Assembly (NCBI GenBank): GCA_027491945.1 | Contig: JAOZFZ010000008.1 | Span: forward strand, 1-64,000 | DNA: 64,000 nucleotides | DNA from: Thermoproteota archaeon | Lineage (GTDB): Archaea; Thermoproteota; Korarchaeia; JAOZGF01; JAOZFZ01 | Reading direction: 5' to 3' | In this document: positions 31,722 through 40,403 of the stretch, in pieces | Layout of the letters: each line of letters begins with the position of its first letter | Position numbering within the stretch: position 1 is the stretch's first letter | Notes under the pieces: model-generated | Seen by the model: the letters and a program-made list of their open reading frames with translations, nothing else | Told to the model about the DNA's origin: nothing | Database searches by the model: none | Position numbers and translations under genes: made by a program

Positions 31722-31730
31722 ATTTTATAG
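31722..31730 (+). promoter_or_regulatory. TATA box of the TFE-beta-like gene
   Basis: ATTTTATAG lies 42-50 nt before the ATG at 31772; preceded by purine-rich AAAAAAG, which could be a BRE. Confidence 0.5.
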
Positions 31731-31771
31731 TTTTACAATCAACCTAATTTTAGTAGAGGAACTATGTATCT

Positions 31772-32149
31772 ATGGGGGAAACACTGTGCAGGGAGGCATA
31801 TAGGATGGGAAAAAGCTTAGACGAAAACGGTTTAACATTGCTCGTCTTCAACGTAATAACTGGGAATGAAAATGGAATAACGCTTAAGGGGATAGCTGAC
31901 AAACTACAGCTGTCAGAAGGCATAGTTAAGGCAGCTATCAGCCGCCTCATTGACGGAGGCTACGTCATTGAGGATGGTGGAACGGTTAGAGCAGTGTTCA
32001 ATGACCATATAATAGGGACATTTCTGCAGATAAAGGATTCACCATGCTTTGCCTGCGAGTTAGAGGGAGAGTGCAAAGCCTCAGGGGATGACATGAGCAT
32101 CAACTGCGAATATCTGAGGCGCTGGATCGAAGCCTTCAACAGCAAGTAG
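31772..32149 (+). CDS. Transcription factor TFE-beta-like protein (RPC34/39-like, wHTH plus Fe-S motif)
   Basis: A 125-aa protein with a winged helix at ~20-75 and a C-terminal cysteine cluster at C92, C95, C101 and C112 followed by EYLRRW (CFACELEGEC...NCEYL). This C-x2-C-x5-C-x10-C-x-Y pattern matches the [4Fe-4S] module of the RNA polymerase III subunit RPC34/39 and archaeal TFE-beta. TFE-beta partners with TFE-alpha to melt promoters. It is located after Gar1, with its own TATA box, and converges on trm1 (14-nt overlap). The assignment rests on the Cys pattern and wHTH. Confidence 0.75.
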   Translation: MGETLCREAYRMGKSLDENGLTLLVFNVITGNENGITLKGIADKLQLSEGIVKAAISRLIDGGYVIEDGGTVRAVFNDHIIGTFLQIKDSPCFACELEGECKASGDDMSINCEYLRRWIEAFNSK

Positions 32150-33317
32150 AGGAACACGTCATTAGAACATCCTGAAAGTCTTTTAACTCCGCATTGGTCT
32201 TCACAGCGTGCCCGGAGAAATGGGTTGGGATAGCCACAAAACCTCTTTCAATCAGTGCTGAGATAACCTTAGCAGTGGAGGGGGGTTTTAAGCGGAGAAG
32301 TGAGCAATGAAGATGCACATCGAAAAATAGAGGCGGAGCTAAAGCTTCCTTCATGAGCATACCTAACTTCCGTGAGACAACCTTGTGGTTAATAAATTTT
32401 AATCGATTCAAGACCCCTGCCATTCTAGTTAGGAGGCCTGGACTCGCAAGTTCTCCTGTCCATATTGGGCCAACTTCTATCACGGATTCGTTACCACAAT
32501 GAGGACACCTCCTGATGGGCTGAAGAATTAAGTTTGATACCTTCCTCCATTGGCAAATTTGGCAATGCCTGACGTAGCCAAAGTTCGCCAGAAGGGACTT
32601 CCTGCTTATGGAACCTTGCCTAAGGAAGACCCTGTAATAGTGGTGATGATAAAAGGAGAGAACAGGGGTTAGGTAAACTTCCTCAAGCATAGCCACTCTA
32701 ATTATAGAGCCAATAAGCACACGTAGACCCAGCTCGATGGAATATTCTAACTTTGCTAAAAGTGCACCATACTTAACAAAGCAAGCCGTTGGGCTTGAGC
32801 CTGTTAGTGGACTAAGGTCAGTCGCTGTTGCCGCGAGTAGGCCATCCTTAGAAAGAACGCCCGCCGCTGAACTGATGAAGGGCATGGGCGAGCCGAAGGG
32901 GTCTATGTCAACGAAGTCAAAGCGCATGCCCAGCCTTTTAAGCAGCCTCATGAGGAAGTTAGCATCGGCTTTAACCGCCAGAACCTTGTTTTCTAGCCCA
33001 TTGAGCATTATGTTCCTCCGCATTAAGCGATATGCGCTCTCCCGTACGTCCGCTATTAAAACCTTGCCGACTGAGCTTACTTCCTTTGCGAACCTTAAAC
33101 CCCTAACCCCAGAGGCCGCCAATGGCTCTAAAAAGGTTAGTTGCCTCGATCTTTCCCGGCTAGAGGCTTCTCCAACGCAGATTGTCATATCTCGGTTTAA
33201 AACCATGCGGGGATTGTAGAAAACAGGGGTGGAAGCGGTTATTGCACCGTTTGGTGGCACTGGTGATGCGAAGAATCTTACACTTCCCTCTTCGTAAAGG
33301 CGGGCCTCTAGGTTCAT
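32136..33317 (-). CDS. trm1: tRNA (guanine(26)-N2)-dimethyltransferase (Trm1)
   Basis: A 393-aa SAM-dependent enzyme methylating G26 in tRNA. Visible: FLEPLAASGVRGLRFAKE (SAM site), DIDPFGSPMPFISSA (catalytic DPF/PFGS-like) and a zinc-binding C-terminal region (CQICQW, CPHCG). Length is normal. It converges with the TFE-beta-like gene. FlpA lies 24 nt upstream in the same direction, suggesting the operon S30e-Nop5-FlpA-Trm1. Confidence 0.95.
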   Translation of the reverse strand: MNLEARLYEEGSVRFFASPVPPNGAITASTPVFYNPRMVLNRDMTICVGEASSRERSRQLTFLEPLAASGVRGLRFAKEVSSVGKVLIADVRESAYRLMRRNIMLNGLENKVLAVKADANFLMRLLKRLGMRFDFVDIDPFGSPMPFISSAAGVLSKDGLLAATATDLSPLTGSSPTACFVKYGALLAKLEYSIELGLRVLIGSIIRVAMLEEVYLTPVLSFYHHHYYRVFLRQGSISRKSLLANFGYVRHCQICQWRKVSNLILQPIRRCPHCGNESVIEVGPIWTGELASPGLLTRMAGVLNRLKFINHKVVSRKLGMLMKEALAPPLFFDVHLHCSLLRLKPPSTAKVISALIERGFVAIPTHFSGHAVKTNAELKDFQDVLMTCSSTCC

Positions 33318-33341
33318 CTTCTAAATACCTTACTCCTGTTT

Positions 33342-34046
33342 TCATTGAGCTTTAGAGGATTCCCGTGGGTACCTTAGGATAAACATACTGTGCTTCTTAT
33401 GGAAGGGCTCGAGGTTAGTGGAGTCGAGAATTTCAAAGCCAGCCTCCATTAACCTTTGCTTCTCTTCTCTAAAGATGGACTTAGGGCCCTTCGAAACATC
33501 GATACTGCTCGCTTTAACAGCAAGAAGCACGTGTCCTTGCGATCGAAGGAAGAGCCTAGCATTTTCTGCCACTATTTGGGAGGGATTGGGCTGGGCAACA
33601 TCACAGTAGATGACATCCACGCAACTCACAAGGCCGGCATATTCCCATGGCTTTCTTGCATCACCAAATATTGGGATGATGTTTCTTCTTTTTCTCGATA
33701 ATCGGAGTAGGGGAAGTAAGGTTATTGGAGCAAAGTCAACACCGAATATAACACCATTTCCTCCGACTATATCGCTCAGATACGATGCGGTGGTTCCGGA
33801 GGCTACACCGAGATATAACACCTTTGAGTTGGGCCGTATAGGAAAGATTTTTGCGTTCCTGTGAAGATACGCAGCAGCTTTGGATCGGTATGGGTCCCAA
33901 ATGCGATATTCTGTTTTACCCACCCTGATGAGATCTTCATCACAGCTCTTAAATCCGGGAATAGAATTTATAGTTGCTAGTAACCTTTTTTTTCCAATCT
34001 TTATCCAGTAGACCCCCTCAAAGCTCGTCCTCTTGATCTTCCTCAT
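33342..34046 (-). CDS. flpA: Fibrillarin-like rRNA/tRNA 2'-O-methyltransferase
   Basis: A 234-aa catalytic subunit of C/D box RNPs. Motifs are VLYLGVASGTTASYLSDIVG (SAM loop), DVIYCDVAQPNPSQIVAENA and VLLAVKASSIDVSK. Length typical. Next to Nop5 (46 nt) in the same direction, its obligate partner. The ATG at 34046 is the natural start. Confidence 0.97.
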   Translation of the reverse strand: MRKIKRTSFEGVYWIKIGKKRLLATINSIPGFKSCDEDLIRVGKTEYRIWDPYRSKAAAYLHRNAKIFPIRPNSKVLYLGVASGTTASYLSDIVGGNGVIFGVDFAPITLLPLLRLSRKRRNIIPIFGDARKPWEYAGLVSCVDVIYCDVAQPNPSQIVAENARLFLRSQGHVLLAVKASSIDVSKGPKSIFREEKQRLMEAGFEILDSTNLEPFHKKHSMFILRYPRESSKAQ

Positions 34047-34092
34047 AATGGATCTTCCGCGTGCGATTAACCAAACTTACTAAAATTGGAGA

Positions 34093-35247
34093 TTACCTTA
34101 AAAGGTTATGTAGTTCTTCAAGGGATTTTTCAACAAATTCTGTCGAAAGAGCCCCAGAGAACAAATCAATCCTAGCCGCTATAGCTATTTTGTTCGCCAT
34201 TTTCCGCGCTATCTTCCCTCTGGTAGCACTAGGGGATTTACGAAGATAGGGGTGCTGAAAAATCACACCGTGCTTAGGGGGGGTTCCCTTTCCCCTAATA
34301 TACCTAAACAGGGCCTTTTCCGCACCCAAGAGTTGAATGGTGCTTGCAGGCATCTTGGATAAGGCTTCCAGCCCTCCAGCCAACGAGAGAAGTCTTGCCG
34401 CCAGCATGGGGCCTACAAGACCGGAAACATTAGGCGCCACCTCTTTCACCATGTCTTCCATGTAAGACCTCGCGTCATCACGATACCTCTCCAGATCGAT
34501 CCAGAGCTGAGCCAAACCCCTTATTGCCTTGAGATCCCCGTCAAGCAGCCCTATACCGACTGAGCTAGCGGCCGAGTCCTCTAACGCCCTTGACACATCT
34601 TCTGGTAATGAAAAACGTTCTCTTAAGATATCCACCCTGAAGTTCTCCCGTCTCTCCAACTCAAGTATAAGCCTGACTATTAGCTTGTGGGAATCAAGAA
34701 TTTCAAACATCTCAGGGAAGTGGAGAGAGTACCACTCCCTTATCCTTGAGAACAGGAGATTCAAAATCTTCTCAGCATCATCGATTATATGCATTAGGTG
34801 TATAACAGCAAGGTCGCGTTTTGAGAGTTCGCTTTTCAGCAGCAGCTCTGTATAGAGGGATGAAATCTCATAAAGGGATGAGAAAACCTCCTCTTTACCT
34901 AAGTTAAAGATCTCTTGTATGTTTTCCTGATTTTCTCTAACATAAGTGCCTGCCTTATTAGGGAATAGACAGACAATCTTAACTCCCTCCTTTGATATGG
35001 AAGGTGGGAGGGAGATGGGGCCTGTACTTTCTATGGTGATCCTCTTATAGCCCTGCCTGTGCAGTTCAACAATCATTTCCTCTAGCTCTGGTATAACCTC
35101 ACGCCTAACTTGAAAGATAAAGAGCTTCCTTGCTGCCTCGCTTGGGTTACGAAACTTTAAAGTTAGGAGGACGTCTTCGCTGTCATCTACGCTAACTACC
35201 CCCAGCGAGAACACTGTTATATGGGCCTGCTTCTTCATTCTATCCAC
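34093..35247 (-). CDS. C/D box RNP protein Nop5 (Nop56/58-like)
   Basis: A 384-aa scaffold that binds fibrillarin, L7Ae and guide RNA. The NOP domain is clear: NVSGLVGPMLAARLLSLAGG, then 'MPASTIQLLGAEKALFRY' and GVIFQHPYL. The N-terminal ~120 residues are the fibrillarin-binding domain. The C terminus lacks the long Lys-rich tail seen in some relatives. It lies directly upstream of flpA and downstream of S30e (16-nt gap). Confidence 0.95.
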   Translation of the reverse strand: MDRMKKQAHITVFSLGVVSVDDSEDVLLTLKFRNPSEAARKLFIFQVRREVIPELEEMIVELHRQGYKRITIESTGPISLPPSISKEGVKIVCLFPNKAGTYVRENQENIQEIFNLGKEEVFSSLYEISSLYTELLLKSELSKRDLAVIHLMHIIDDAEKILNLLFSRIREWYSLHFPEMFEILDSHKLIVRLILELERRENFRVDILRERFSLPEDVSRALEDSAASSVGIGLLDGDLKAIRGLAQLWIDLERYRDDARSYMEDMVKEVAPNVSGLVGPMLAARLLSLAGGLEALSKMPASTIQLLGAEKALFRYIRGKGTPPKHGVIFQHPYLRKSPSATRGKIARKMANKIAIAARIDLFSGALSTEFVEKSLEELHNLLR

Positions 35248-35263
35248 ACGGTTGTTCGCATGC

Positions 35264-35428
35264 CTACTTTGGCTGACCTATTCTCTGTTTAAGGATAACC
35301 CTCTTTACATAGTTCATTTTATTTCGCATGCGCGGTGTGGGAGTCCTCCTAACCTTACCCTCTACCCTTGGGGTTGCTTTTCTAACCTTACCAGCCTTTG
35401 CAAGGCTTCCGTGGCTGCCTCTTGGCAT
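35264..35428 (-). CDS. rps30e: Small ribosomal subunit protein S30e (eS30)
   Basis: This 54-aa basic protein begins MPRGSHGSLAKAGKVRKATP and continues with RTPTPRMRNKMNYVKRV. Archaeal eS30 has the same S-H-G-S-L-x-K-A-G-K-V-R core. It has no cysteines and a high Arg/Lys content. GGGGG lies 8 nt before the ATG at 35428. eS30 is found mostly in TACK and related archaea, useful for placing the organism. It leads the Nop5-FlpA-Trm1 set. Confidence 0.93.
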   Translation of the reverse strand: MPRGSHGSLAKAGKVRKATPRVEGKVRRTPTPRMRNKMNYVKRVILKQRIGQPK

Positions 35429-35481
35429 CTTATTACCCCCTATGAGATTGATATTCTATGACCAATAACGGCCGAGTGCTC

Positions 35482-35501
35482 CTTAAAAAGTTATAATATA
35501 A
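35482..35501. promoter_or_regulatory. Divergent promoter region between S30e and Elp3
   Basis: CTTAAAAAG and the adjoining TTATAATATAAA sequence lie in the 118-nt divergent gap. The first, read on the minus strand (CTTTTTAAG), is 54 nt from the S30e start; the second is about 47 nt before the Elp3 TTG start. Confidence 0.45.
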
Positions 35502-35546
35502 ACCTCACGCTCTAATATACAGCTATCCTGACAGGATCGACCTATA

Positions 35547-37157
35547 TTGGGCAGAAAGGGGCTGAAAGTGGAAGGCAAGGTTCATCAAGAGGTTGCCCGT
35601 AAAATCATCGATGATATACTTAGAGGGAAAATAAGGAGCAGGAGTGATCTAAGCACTGCAAAGACCAGGTTAGCCAAGGAGTATTCGCTCAAGAAGGTTA
35701 TGAGAAACTCTGAAATTCTTCAATACGCACTTCCTCATGAAAGGAGAATTCTAATCGGCTTGTTAAGGCTAAAACCTACAAGAACAATCTCCGGCGTAAA
35801 TGTCATAGCAGTCATGGCGAGGCCATTTCCCTGTCCAAAGGTGCTTCCCTGCAATTACTGTCCAGGTGGGCCAACTTCTCCGTTCGGCTGGGTTCCTCAA
35901 AGCTATACAGGTCGAGAACCTGCCACACTTAGGGCCATCCAGAACGCTTTTGATCCGTTTCGTCAAGTTTCACATAGAGTGAAGCAGCTAGAGGAAATTG
36001 GCCACGAGGTTAGCAAGGCTGAGATAATAATAATGGGAGGAACCTTTCCAGCCGCGCCTTTCGTCTATCAGGTAAACTTTGTGAGGGACTGTCTTGATGG
36101 ATTAAATGGGTTAAAGAGCCACTGTCTTACTGAGGCTGAAGAGCAGGCTGAAACTCGAAGGGTGAGGTGTGTCGGCTTAACAATTGAAACGAGGCCAGAC
36201 TTCTCTAAAAAGACACATGTAAATCGGATGTTGTCTTTAGGTGCGACTAGGGTTGAACTGGGAGTACAGACCCTTATGGAGAATATATACGATGGGGTAA
36301 ACAGAGGACATACCGTTAAGGATGTTATTGAGGCCACAGGGCTACTGAAAGATGCTGGATTGAAGGTAGTATATCACCTGATGCCTGGTCTTCCGGGGTC
36401 GACCCCTGAGGGCGATCTTGAGGTTGCAAGGCAGGTCTTTGAGGAGGAATCTTTTAGGCCTGATATGTTGAAGATATATCCAACTCTCGTTTTGAAGGGA
36501 ACCGAGTTGTATAATCTCTGGAAAATGGAGAAATACAAGCCTTACACTTTGGAGGAGACAATCGATCTCTTAGCTAGGATCAAGAGCATGATCCCAAGGT
36601 GGGTGAGAGTGATGCGCATACAACGAGACGTACCCTCAAACCAGATAGCAGCTGGTGTGAGGAAAAGTAACCTTAGAGAGCTTGTAAAGCAATACATGGA
36701 AAAAACGGGATTAAAATGCCAGTGTATAAGGTGCAGGGAGATTGGAAGAAGCAATTTGCCTCCTGTAGACGCTGAGGAAGCGAGAATAACGGTAACGACG
36801 TATGCTGCATCTGGAGGTTTAGAGTTCTTTCTTGAAGCACAGTTTGAAGGGGCCCTTATAGGATTTTTAAGGCTTAGATTTCCCTCAAAGAGGGTTTTTA
36901 GACCTGAGATAGATGCAAGAGCAGCCTTAATAAGGGAGCTTCATGTTTATGGCAGAATGATTCCAGTAGGTTGCAGAGAAGCGGGTGCCCATCAGCACAG
37001 GGGTATTGGAAAAAGGCTTCTAGAGGAGGCTGAAGCTATAGCTATTGAGAGAAACGCGAAAAAGATACTGGTGACCAGCGGACTTGGAGCTAGGGAATAT
37101 TACACAAAGGTTGGATATAGGAGATACGGAGTGTACATGGCAAAAACCTTAACATGA
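35547..37157 (+). CDS. elp3: tRNA uridine-34 acetyltransferase-like Elp3 (radical SAM + GNAT)
   Basis: A 536-aa protein. The radical SAM region has the cluster motif FPCPKVLPCNYCPGGP and TSPFGWVPQSYTGREPATLR, then VELGVQTLMENIYDGVNRGH. The C-terminal ~100 residues are a GNAT domain (HQHRGIGKRLLEEAEAIAIE). Archaeal Elp3 adds acetyl-derived side chains to U34 of tRNA. TTG at 35547 gives the usual N terminus; no other Elongator subunit is present, as expected for archaea. Confidence 0.96.
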   Translation: MGRKGLKVEGKVHQEVARKIIDDILRGKIRSRSDLSTAKTRLAKEYSLKKVMRNSEILQYALPHERRILIGLLRLKPTRTISGVNVIAVMARPFPCPKVLPCNYCPGGPTSPFGWVPQSYTGREPATLRAIQNAFDPFRQVSHRVKQLEEIGHEVSKAEIIIMGGTFPAAPFVYQVNFVRDCLDGLNGLKSHCLTEAEEQAETRRVRCVGLTIETRPDFSKKTHVNRMLSLGATRVELGVQTLMENIYDGVNRGHTVKDVIEATGLLKDAGLKVVYHLMPGLPGSTPEGDLEVARQVFEEESFRPDMLKIYPTLVLKGTELYNLWKMEKYKPYTLEETIDLLARIKSMIPRWVRVMRIQRDVPSNQIAAGVRKSNLRELVKQYMEKTGLKCQCIRCREIGRSNLPPVDAEEARITVTTYAASGGLEFFLEAQFEGALIGFLRLRFPSKRVFRPEIDARAALIRELHVYGRMIPVGCREAGAHQHRGIGKRLLEEAEAIAIERNAKKILVTSGLGAREYYTKVGYRRYGVYMAKTLT

Positions 37158-37172
37158 TTTTTGGATCAGTAG

Positions 37173-38297
37173 CTATCGTAGCACTTTTGATTTAAAGTAT
37201 GCTATGAGCTTTTCTACCATTTTAGTCTCCGTGTACTTCTTCATAACGTGTTCTCTAGCCTTAAAACCAAGAGTTTTGGCGAAATGCCTATCTCTCAGCA
37301 CAGATTCAAGTGTAGTTGCTATGGAGCTCGGGTCTTCGGCATTTGGAATCATCAATATGTAGATAGATCCTATCTCGGTATATAGATCTATTGGGCTGCA
37401 GAGCACGGGCTTTGCAGAGGCCATGGCCTCCAATATGGATAGGCCTACTCCATCGTAAGTTTTAGAGAGGGCTATAAAAACGTCCGCTAAGGCATAATAC
37501 TTATTGATCTCTGAGTGTGGGACATATTCCAGAAAGAGCACATCTTTGCCACTGTACTCTTTTTTTAGCTTCTCATACATTTCTCTGAAGCTCTCTGAGG
37601 GCTGGCCAATTATTAGGAGGTGAATTTTCATTTTCTCTCTGAGGATCTGATGAGCCTGAATTAACGTTTTAAGGAGCTGATTCTCTGTTAACTCGCCACT
37701 GACATGCAGTATAACCCTGCCATCTATTCCAAGGCGATTCCTCAGCCCTTCAGCATCCACAAATGGAGAGAAGAGATTAACATTAACACCTAGTAGTAGG
37801 GTTTTGGACTTGGTGACGAAGTCTGGGAAAATCTTTTTGAAAGAGGTCTCTGCCGTCAGACTCGTAAGGAAGATCTGATCAGCCCTTTTTAATACCCGGA
37901 TAAATGTTCGCCGTAGAAATGGTCTGCGCTTCATGTGATCTAGATCATCTAGGTGAAGCGTCATGGAAAAGGATGCATTAGAAAGGTAGGCCGCATAGGC
38001 TGATCTGAAATCAAAAGCATGGACATGGCGGGGGTGAAGCTTAGCCTTTATTAGGCTGGCAACCCTGCGGGCCCAGATAATGGTCCCAATTTTGCTTATC
38101 CGTGGAGAGGACACTTGAATAATGCCGGGCTCCTTGATTCTCTTGTTCCAAAATCTCGTAATCAGATTTGACGGGATTTCAAGGCTCGTTTGATTGTATA
38201 TCATGGAGGCGTAGTATTCCTTGCTGCCAACCCGATCTGGAGGGTATCCAGTGGAGATGAAACACATCTTCACATGATCCTTTTCCATACACATCAC
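37173..38297 (-). CDS. Glycosyltransferase family 4
   Basis: A 374-aa GT-B enzyme: VILHVSGELTENQLLKTLIQ, YVPHSEINKYYALADVFIAL and the EX7E-like SKTYDGVGLSILEAMASAK, where the first Glu of EX7E is replaced by Asp (YDGVGLSILE). The N-terminal half is GT4-like but divergent. It overlaps the glmS stop by 4 nt (ATGA), so it is probably in a glmS operon. It may act in surface glycan or N-glycan synthesis, using UDP-GlcNAc-derived sugars. Confidence 0.83.
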   Translation of the reverse strand: MMCMEKDHVKMCFISTGYPPDRVGSKEYYASMIYNQTSLEIPSNLITRFWNKRIKEPGIIQVSSPRISKIGTIIWARRVASLIKAKLHPRHVHAFDFRSAYAAYLSNASFSMTLHLDDLDHMKRRPFLRRTFIRVLKRADQIFLTSLTAETSFKKIFPDFVTKSKTLLLGVNVNLFSPFVDAEGLRNRLGIDGRVILHVSGELTENQLLKTLIQAHQILREKMKIHLLIIGQPSESFREMYEKLKKEYSGKDVLFLEYVPHSEINKYYALADVFIALSKTYDGVGLSILEAMASAKPVLCSPIDLYTEIGSIYILMIPNAEDPSSIATTLESVLRDRHFAKTLGFKAREHVMKKYTETKMVEKLIAYFKSKVLR

Positions 38298-40099
38298 TCC
38301 ACAGTAACGCTTTTTGCCAGATTCCTCGGCTTATCAGGGTCAAGACCCCTGAGAGTTGCTGTGTAATATGCTAGAAGCTGAAGAGGAATTATATAGGGTA
38401 TAGGTGATAGAATCTCGTCGACATTTGGCAGTTCAAGCCTATAGCGTGCCTTTTGCGCCACATCTGACTCGCCCCTTGGAAAGACCGCTATTACATCAGC
38501 CCCCCTGGCCTTTACCTCTTCAATGTTTCCAATCATCTTAGGAAGAGAGGTACCGGGTGTAACAACAGCAACAACTGGTGTGCCCTCTGCGATGAGGGCT
38601 AGAGGGCCGTGCTTGTACTCTCCAGCTCCGGATCCCTCGGCGTGTATATAGCTTATCTCTTTGAGTTTTAAAGCCCCCTCAAGAGCCAGCGGGAAACCTA
38701 CGCTTCTCCCTATAAAATAGACATGCTCAGCATTTACGAGATGACGAGAAACTGTAAAGACGTCATCTTTTAGGTTTAATGCCTCCTCAGCCAGCTTTGG
38801 GAGGCTATCGAGAGAGGAAATGTGATTCTCAACATCGTAGCCCATTTCAGCCGCACACCTAAGTGCCATATAGGTTAAGAGAGCAACCTGAGTTGTGAAG
38901 GTTTTGGTGGCAGCCACCCCTATTTCAGGGCCTGCATGAGTGTAACACACAAGGTCTGAGATTCGGGTTATAGAGCTGCCCAAAACATTTGTCATGGATA
39001 TTATTTTTGCTCCACGCTTTCTAGCCTCTTTTAAAGCCGTCTTTGTATCGGCGGTCTCTCCAGATTGACTTATCCCGAAGACAACAGAGCTCTCGTCTAG
39101 CACCGGCACAACGGCATCATGAAACTCAGCGGAAATCACAGATTCAAAAGGCACATGGGCAACCTTTGCAAAAAGGTATTTTCCCACAAGTGATGCATGA
39201 TAGGAGGTACCGGACGCAACAAAGTATAATTTACCGGAAGCACGAAGTATGGTGTTTACCATCTCGGTTATTTCCCCGTTCGCTGATCTCAGCGTATCTC
39301 TTATTGCAACTGGCTGCTCCATTATCTCTTTAATCATAAAGTGAGGATAACCGGCCTTCTGTGCCTTCTCGAACGTCCAATCAACGACAGTCACGGGGCG
39401 CGATATCGCCTGTCCACTCGAATCAATGAGAAGATAACCGTCTTTTGTCAATACAACGAGCTCTCCGTCGTTTATGAAAACAACCCGGTTTGTTTTCTCA
39501 AGAAACGCTGGCACATCGGAGGATAGCAATAGCCCATCTTCGAATATTCCTAAAACAAGTGGACTTTCCATTCTGGCCCCTACAATCATATCGGGGTTAT
39601 AGGAAGAAACAACAGCAATTGCAAAGGAGCCCTTTAACTTATGGAAACATTGAAGTACGGCCTCAGGTAAATCGTAACCCTGAGAGAGGAATTCCTCAAT
39701 GAGGTGCGGGATTACTTCGGTATCCGTTTCGGAGCGGAAGATATGCCCCCTAGCTATGAGCTCACTTTTTAGTTCCACGTAATTTTCAATTATGCCATTG
39801 TGGACAACTGCGATCTTCTGAGGGCAGTCCATGTGAGGGTGAGCATTCTCCTTTGAGGGGGGACCGTGGGTCGCCCATCTTGTATGACCTATACCTACTC
39901 GGCCTGGAAGGCCGGAGAGTCTCAGCCTCTTTTCAATTTGATCTATCATCCCCTTGTCTTTCTTTATGAACAGTTGACCATTGTGGCATGTTGCCATGCC
40001 GGCTGAGTCGTATCCCCTGTACTCCAGTCGTTTTAGCATTGAGAGTAACAAAGGGGCTGCCCTTCCCCTGTATAGTAAAGCTGCCACTATGCCACACAT
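38294..40099 (-). CDS. glmS: Glutamine--fructose-6-phosphate aminotransferase (GlmS)
   Basis: A 601-aa enzyme producing glucosamine-6-phosphate, the entry to UDP-GlcNAc. The N-terminal glutaminase starts MCGIVAALLYRGRAAPLLL with Cys2 as nucleophile and has 'GIGHTRWATHG'. The C-terminal half has two SIS domains (VFGISQSGETADTKTAL, EISYIHAEGSGAGEYKHGPL) and ends LAKSVTVE. Complete. A GT4 gene follows with coupled overlap. No riboswitch or ribozyme-like element is visible upstream. Confidence 0.97.
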   Translation of the reverse strand: MCGIVAALLYRGRAAPLLLSMLKRLEYRGYDSAGMATCHNGQLFIKKDKGMIDQIEKRLRLSGLPGRVGIGHTRWATHGPPSKENAHPHMDCPQKIAVVHNGIIENYVELKSELIARGHIFRSETDTEVIPHLIEEFLSQGYDLPEAVLQCFHKLKGSFAIAVVSSYNPDMIVGARMESPLVLGIFEDGLLLSSDVPAFLEKTNRVVFINDGELVVLTKDGYLLIDSSGQAISRPVTVVDWTFEKAQKAGYPHFMIKEIMEQPVAIRDTLRSANGEITEMVNTILRASGKLYFVASGTSYHASLVGKYLFAKVAHVPFESVISAEFHDAVVPVLDESSVVFGISQSGETADTKTALKEARKRGAKIISMTNVLGSSITRISDLVCYTHAGPEIGVAATKTFTTQVALLTYMALRCAAEMGYDVENHISSLDSLPKLAEEALNLKDDVFTVSRHLVNAEHVYFIGRSVGFPLALEGALKLKEISYIHAEGSGAGEYKHGPLALIAEGTPVVAVVTPGTSLPKMIGNIEEVKARGADVIAVFPRGESDVAQKARYRLELPNVDEILSPIPYIIPLQLLAYYTATLRGLDPDKPRNLAKSVTVE

Positions 40100-40403
40100 C
40101 CATGATCAACTCCGTGAAGAGACTTGGACATGGCTCAGATCTGTCCTTTCGGATCAAGCATGAATGAGAAAAATTCTGCGCAGCGTTCCATATTTTAAGT
40201 TTCCTTAAAAGAAATTTAAACTAGAAGGCTGTACGTAACCTCAAACTTGTATTTTAAGCAGGCTTTGATCCTCTCGAATACCTTAACTTACGCACATTGC
40301 TCTTAACAAGTGATCCAGAATTTCTATTTGTCCTGTAAGAGCAGGGGAGGAGATTCATTGTTATGAAAAAATTTAAAATATTGCAATTTATTTATGATTG
40401 CCC
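40100..40403. other. 304-nt divergent spacer between glmS and the wHTH gene
   Basis: It holds the glmS promoter on the minus strand (a TATA-like ACTTAAAATA near 40200), a minus/plus A/T-rich centre and the promoter of the plus-strand gene. No tRNA or recognisable structural RNA. A possible 14-codon frame at 40363-40407 is discussed in the findings. Confidence 0.4.
40372..40380 (+). promoter_or_regulatory. TATA box giving a probably leaderless mRNA
   Basis: TTTAAAATA fits the archaeal TATA consensus. Its centre lies about 28 nt before the ATG at 40404, so transcription would start at or just before the start codon. Confidence 0.5.
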
